A stretch of 64,000 nt of DNA from Winogradskyella sp. PG-2 (GTDB lineage: Bacteria > Bacteroidota > Bacteroidia > Flavobacteriales > Flavobacteriaceae): the NCBI RefSeq assembly GCF_000828715.1, contig NZ_AP014583.1, positions 3,284,001-3,348,000 of the forward strand. Direction: 5' to 3'. The notes under the pieces were generated by a model that did not search any database, was not told the DNA's origin, and saw only the letters and a program-made list of their open reading frames with translations. A program made the position numbers and the translations under genes. Shown piece after piece: positions 61,499-64,000 of this stretch (its first letter is position 1; the number at the start of each line of letters is the position of its first letter).

Positions 61499-62818
61499 TT
61501 AATCGTCATCATCGTCATCAAATAAATCGTTAGATGCAATAATTTTATTCACTCTTAATCTAAAATCTGGGTATGATTTATTGTCCGATTCTATAAATGT
61601 TTCATAATCTGGACCTTTGGAGTATAGATTATCAAATGCTCTGCTGCCATACCAACTCTCTAAATCGTCATTATTGGTATATCCTTCTCTAAAAATATTT
61701 CCCTCACAATTATTAAAATATGTTCTAGTGAAAGTTATTTTTTCTAGATTTGGTCCATTAATTTTAATCTTGTCATCCAATATTACTGCGGGATTAAATC
61801 CAGAAATCACACTTTTGTCAATTGAAAACGCAGCGTCTTCACCTATATAAATAGCTTCTTGAACTAGACCTACTTTAACATCAGATTCTAAATCATCTGA
61901 AACATTAACTAAAGTTAGGTTTTCAGCATTTACATAAGTTGATTTTTTTATAGAGTTTACATTTTCTAAATTATCAAATGAAGAAACATATAAACATCTT
62001 GAGCCATCAGCACTAGACACATAAGGTGATCTAATTGCTAGTGAGTTAACTATATTACATTGTGTACCATGATTAAACTCATAATCATTTTCATTAGATC
62101 TATAGGAAACCATTTTTGTCATAACTAGGTCACCTCCAAGAATATTAAAAGAGTTTCCTTGACAATAGCTTACCATAATATTGTCTAGAACAGTGTTGAG
62201 ACCTATTCCTGCTATTGTTAATCCATTGAAGTTGCCATATTCTCTTGTCTTCTTACCAGCATATTCAATTCTTACAAATTTTAAAATGCCAGAACTATCA
62301 TCTGCATTATCTCCACCATAGCTGATACTTTCAAATGATGATGGACGTAAACCATAATCGATAGCTGCTTTATTTCCGAATAGGTTAGTTGGTGCTCCGC
62401 CTAGAATAAATAGCCCACCCCAATCTCCGGGTTTCTTATCGCTTTTGTTAGATGTAAAAACTATGGGATCTGTTTTAGTCCCTTCTGCAATTATTTTACA
62501 GCCTCTGCTAATAGTAAGTGATCCTTTAGTTTTAAAATCACCAAATATTATAGTTCCCGGCTCTATTGTTAGTGTTGAGTTATTTGTAACGAACACATCT
62601 CCTAGTAAAAGATAAATATTACTTTTTGTTAGTTTGGTATTTTGAGAAATATTACCACTTAATATTTGAGTCGGTTGGTTATAATCTTTTTTGTTTGGTT
62701 TAAAATCTGTCCAAGTATTAAGCCAATTGTCATAGCCAATGATTCCTTTTTCTTGCTGGGCAAATGAATTGCTTATAAGCAAAAGAAATATGAGCGCGGT
62801 TGTAGTAAATTTTTTCAT
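61499..62818 (-). CDS. Secreted right-handed beta-helix protein with poly-Asp tail
   Basis: The 439-residue protein has a signal peptide (ending SFAQ, residue about 20). The mature part is a parallel beta-helix pattern: STLTIEPGTIIFGDFKTKG, SLTISRGCKIIAEGTKTDPIVFTS (split here), WGGLFILGGAP and GLTIAGIGLNTVLDNIMVSYC are typical right-handed helix turns. It ends in ASNDLFDDDDDD, with six final Asp. There is no T9SS sorting domain, so it probably stays in the periplasm or uses another route. It is the first gene of the gliding cluster and lies at the position of Fjoh_0982 in F. johnsoniae, though I cannot confirm that they are related. Confidence 0.78.
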   Translation of the reverse strand: MKKFTTTALIFLLLISNSFAQQEKGIIGYDNWLNTWTDFKPNKKDYNQPTQILSGNISQNTKLTKSNIYLLLGDVFVTNNSTLTIEPGTIIFGDFKTKGSLTISRGCKIIAEGTKTDPIVFTSNKSDKKPGDWGGLFILGGAPTNLFGNKAAIDYGLRPSSFESISYGGDNADDSSGILKFVRIEYAGKKTREYGNFNGLTIAGIGLNTVLDNIMVSYCQGNSFNILGGDLVMTKMVSYRSNENDYEFNHGTQCNIVNSLAIRSPYVSSADGSRCLYVSSFDNLENVNSIKKSTYVNAENLTLVNVSDDLESDVKVGLVQEAIYIGEDAAFSIDKSVISGFNPAVILDDKIKINGPNLEKITFTRTYFNNCEGNIFREGYTNNDDLESWYGSRAFDNLYSKGPDYETFIESDNKSYPDFRLRVNKIIASNDLFDDDDDD

Positions 62819-62867
62819 AGCCGTTGTATTCTTTGTTTAGATTATTTACGTTTTAACTATATAAATT

Positions 62868-62899
62868 CAAACATAAGGACTTTACCTACGAAATACAAA
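62868..62899 (-). promoter_or_regulatory. Candidate promoter of the gliding cluster
   Basis: On the minus strand, TTTG (62899-62896), 20 bases, TATGTTTG (62875-62868) is a full consensus match. Predicted leader about 43 bases to the ATG at 62818. Shared upstream element copy 3 lies inside its spacer. Confidence 0.6.
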
Positions 62900-62908
62900 T
62901 ATTATCGA
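62880..62908 (-). promoter_or_regulatory. Shared upstream element, copy 3
   Basis: On the minus strand this contains TCGATAATA (62908-62900) and TCGTAGGTAAAG (62891-62880), the same two half-motifs as copies 1 and 2 in the opposite order. The second half lies within the spacer of the predicted promoter, where a regulator would block or aid RNA polymerase. Confidence 0.45.
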
Positions 62909-63032
62909 CGTAATGCACATATTTATTAATTGTTTAGTACTTTTCTTACCAAATTAACTAAACTTAGTAGTATTTAGAACTCACTTATTTCTAACTACAA
63001 ATTAAGAGGTTCTTAAAATTTAGATGAATAAA

Positions 63033-63065
63033 AAAAACCTTGATCAGAATGTGACCAGGGTTTTT
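63033..63065 (-). terminator. Rho-independent terminator of the 152-residue protein gene
   Basis: On the minus strand AAAAACCCTGGTCA (63065-63052) pairs with TGATCAAGGTTTTT (63046-63033), with one mismatch and a G-T pair, and is followed by a T tract. It lies 27 bases after the stop at 63092. Confidence 0.7.
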
Positions 63066-63091
63066 CAAAACAAAACTATATAAACAACTAA

Positions 63092-63550
63092 TTAATCTTT
63101 TTTGAAATCTTCGTAAGTATGCAAGGATTTCAATGTTGATTCATAAAACAAAATAGCCGCAATTAAATCCGTAGTATCGGAATAGGGCAATATTTTCTTT
63201 TGAAATTCTATTGTACTGTCAAAATAATTATCTGAAGCTTCAATATTCTCTTCTAAAGCTTTTTTATTATCTTTTGTTTCAGGTATTCCCAGAGATTCCA
63301 TTGTCACTCCAGGCTTAGTTGCAAAAGCTATATTTGGCAGAATATTTACTATAACTTCTATACGCTCTATATATAAAACAAGTAGCTCTCCTTTAGGCAT
63401 TTTTTCTAAAGTTGATCTATTATGGTATTTAGCGATATTTACTTTACCACTAATTATACTTTGAGATTCTCCTTTTTTCTGAGCAAAACTCATGCTTATT
63501 GTTATTAAAAACATAGCCGAAAATAGGGCAAATTTGGTCTTCATGTTCAC
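63092..63550 (-). CDS. Small secreted protein of unknown function
   Basis: The 152-residue protein has a signal peptide (about 1-23, ending SFAQ) and a mostly helical mature part with no Cys. Segments such as KMPKGELLVLYIERIEVIVNILP and DSTIEFQKKILPYSDTTDLIAA, split here, suggest a small helical bundle; no family is recognised. It has its own promoter match (TTG-N19-TAGATTTG, 63604-63575) and terminator, so it is monocistronic, and it is separated from the gliding cluster by 273 bases. Confidence 0.72.
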   Translation of the reverse strand: MNMKTKFALFSAMFLITISMSFAQKKGESQSIISGKVNIAKYHNRSTLEKMPKGELLVLYIERIEVIVNILPNIAFATKPGVTMESLGIPETKDNKKALEENIEASDNYFDSTIEFQKKILPYSDTTDLIAAILFYESTLKSLHTYEDFKKD

Positions 63551-63574
63551 GTTATTTAATTAATCTAATTGTAA

Positions 63575-63604
63575 CAAATCTAGACAAATTATTGTATAAA
63601 ACAA
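63575..63604 (-). promoter_or_regulatory. Candidate promoter of the 152-residue protein gene
   Basis: On the minus strand TTG (63604-63602), 19 bases, TAGATTTG (63582-63575) fits the Bacteroidota consensus, 25 bases before the ATG at 63550. Confidence 0.5.
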
Positions 63605-64000
63605 TTAAAATATTGCTTTTTTAGAAAAATAATTTTAACACTTTAAGTGCATTTATCATGGATAAACTGTGATAATACTGGATTAAAAGCATATTTAATC
63701 GATGAAATACATAATGAAATTTTAACATAATTCTATTATAAATCTATACAATAAAATCTAAATATTTCATAGAAATTATAACTATTCAGCCAAACTATGT
63801 TACTCAATAATCAACCTTTTTTTAGCTTAATGGGCATGCCATTATTAGTACAACTTTTATCTTCAGATATATAATTTAAACTAAACTTTATATTCTTTAA
63901 AATTAAGCCTTTCAAGATTCTAATTTTTAATGCTTTTAATTAAATATCTTTCTAAGATTGATATTATATGTATTTCAACGATAATATTTACATTATCATT
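63605..64000. other. Intergenic stretch to window end
   Basis: AT-rich sequence with no supported open frame, RNA gene, strong hairpin or clear promoter. It may be the upstream region of a gene beyond the window. Confidence 0.5.

Overview
The window is AT-rich chromosomal DNA from a member of the Bacteroidota, almost certainly family Flavobacteriaceae (genus not determinable by eye). The evidence is type IX secretion (T9SS) sorting domains of both kinds, a sprC-sprD-sprB-sprF gliding adhesin cluster, PorP/SprF proteins, DUF3857/transglutaminase and DUF4251 proteins, a fused 2-oxoacid dehydrogenase E1, and intergenic promoters of the Bacteroidota form (TTTG, spacer, TAnnTTTG). I see no rRNA, tRNA, insertion sequence, prophage or CRISPR array.

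Layout. 1-8 kb holds housekeeping genes: an SDR epimerase, gcvT, a small outer-membrane barrel, a two-domain FAD/Fe-S dehydrogenase, a UDP-diacylglucosamine-hydrolase-like phosphoesterase and aroC. 8-16.5 kb is all on the plus strand: a lipoprotein pair (M14 carboxypeptidase plus D-aminoacylase-like amidohydrolase), a glutamate/dicarboxylate symporter, then a tightly packed five-gene operon (GshB-like ATP-grasp ligase, rhodanese, TerB-like protein, N-formylglutamate amidohydrolase, DUF1704 HEXXXH metallopeptidase) that looks like a small-peptide or amidoligase pathway. 17-25 kb holds a DCC-family protein, mutS2, ung, a small membrane protein and a five-gene minus-strand operon (2OG-Fe oxygenase, SUI1-like factor, DUF1835, nucleoside phosphorylase, signal-less solute-binding protein). 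25-39 kb holds the fused E1 dehydrogenase, a toroid-fold protein, a T9SS serine endopeptidase, a tandem array of three micro-ORFs, a 3D-domain lipoprotein, an ExbD-like protein, two helicases, a pseudouridine synthase whose family N-terminus has no canonical start codon, a transglutaminase protein and a DUF1853 protein.

39-48 kb carries a 1642-residue secreted PQQ-type dehydrogenase/diheme protein beside a stand-alone paralogue of its C-terminal module, then DUF4251, YceI and a membrane-anchored winged-helix regulator. 48-62.8 kb is the gliding cluster, transcribed leftward: beta-helix protein, SprC, SprD (with a long Ala/Lys/Glu helix), a 2739-residue SprB with about 22 repeats, and SprF.

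The features I rate most worth a second look are the micro-ORF array (30508-30823), the ATP-grasp/DUF1704 operon (12334-16511), the non-canonical start at 34958, a two-part sequence element shared upstream of three surface-protein genes (40020, 45185, 62880), and a folded palindromic element at 16510-16632. Promoter calls are pattern matches made by eye and should be treated as candidates.
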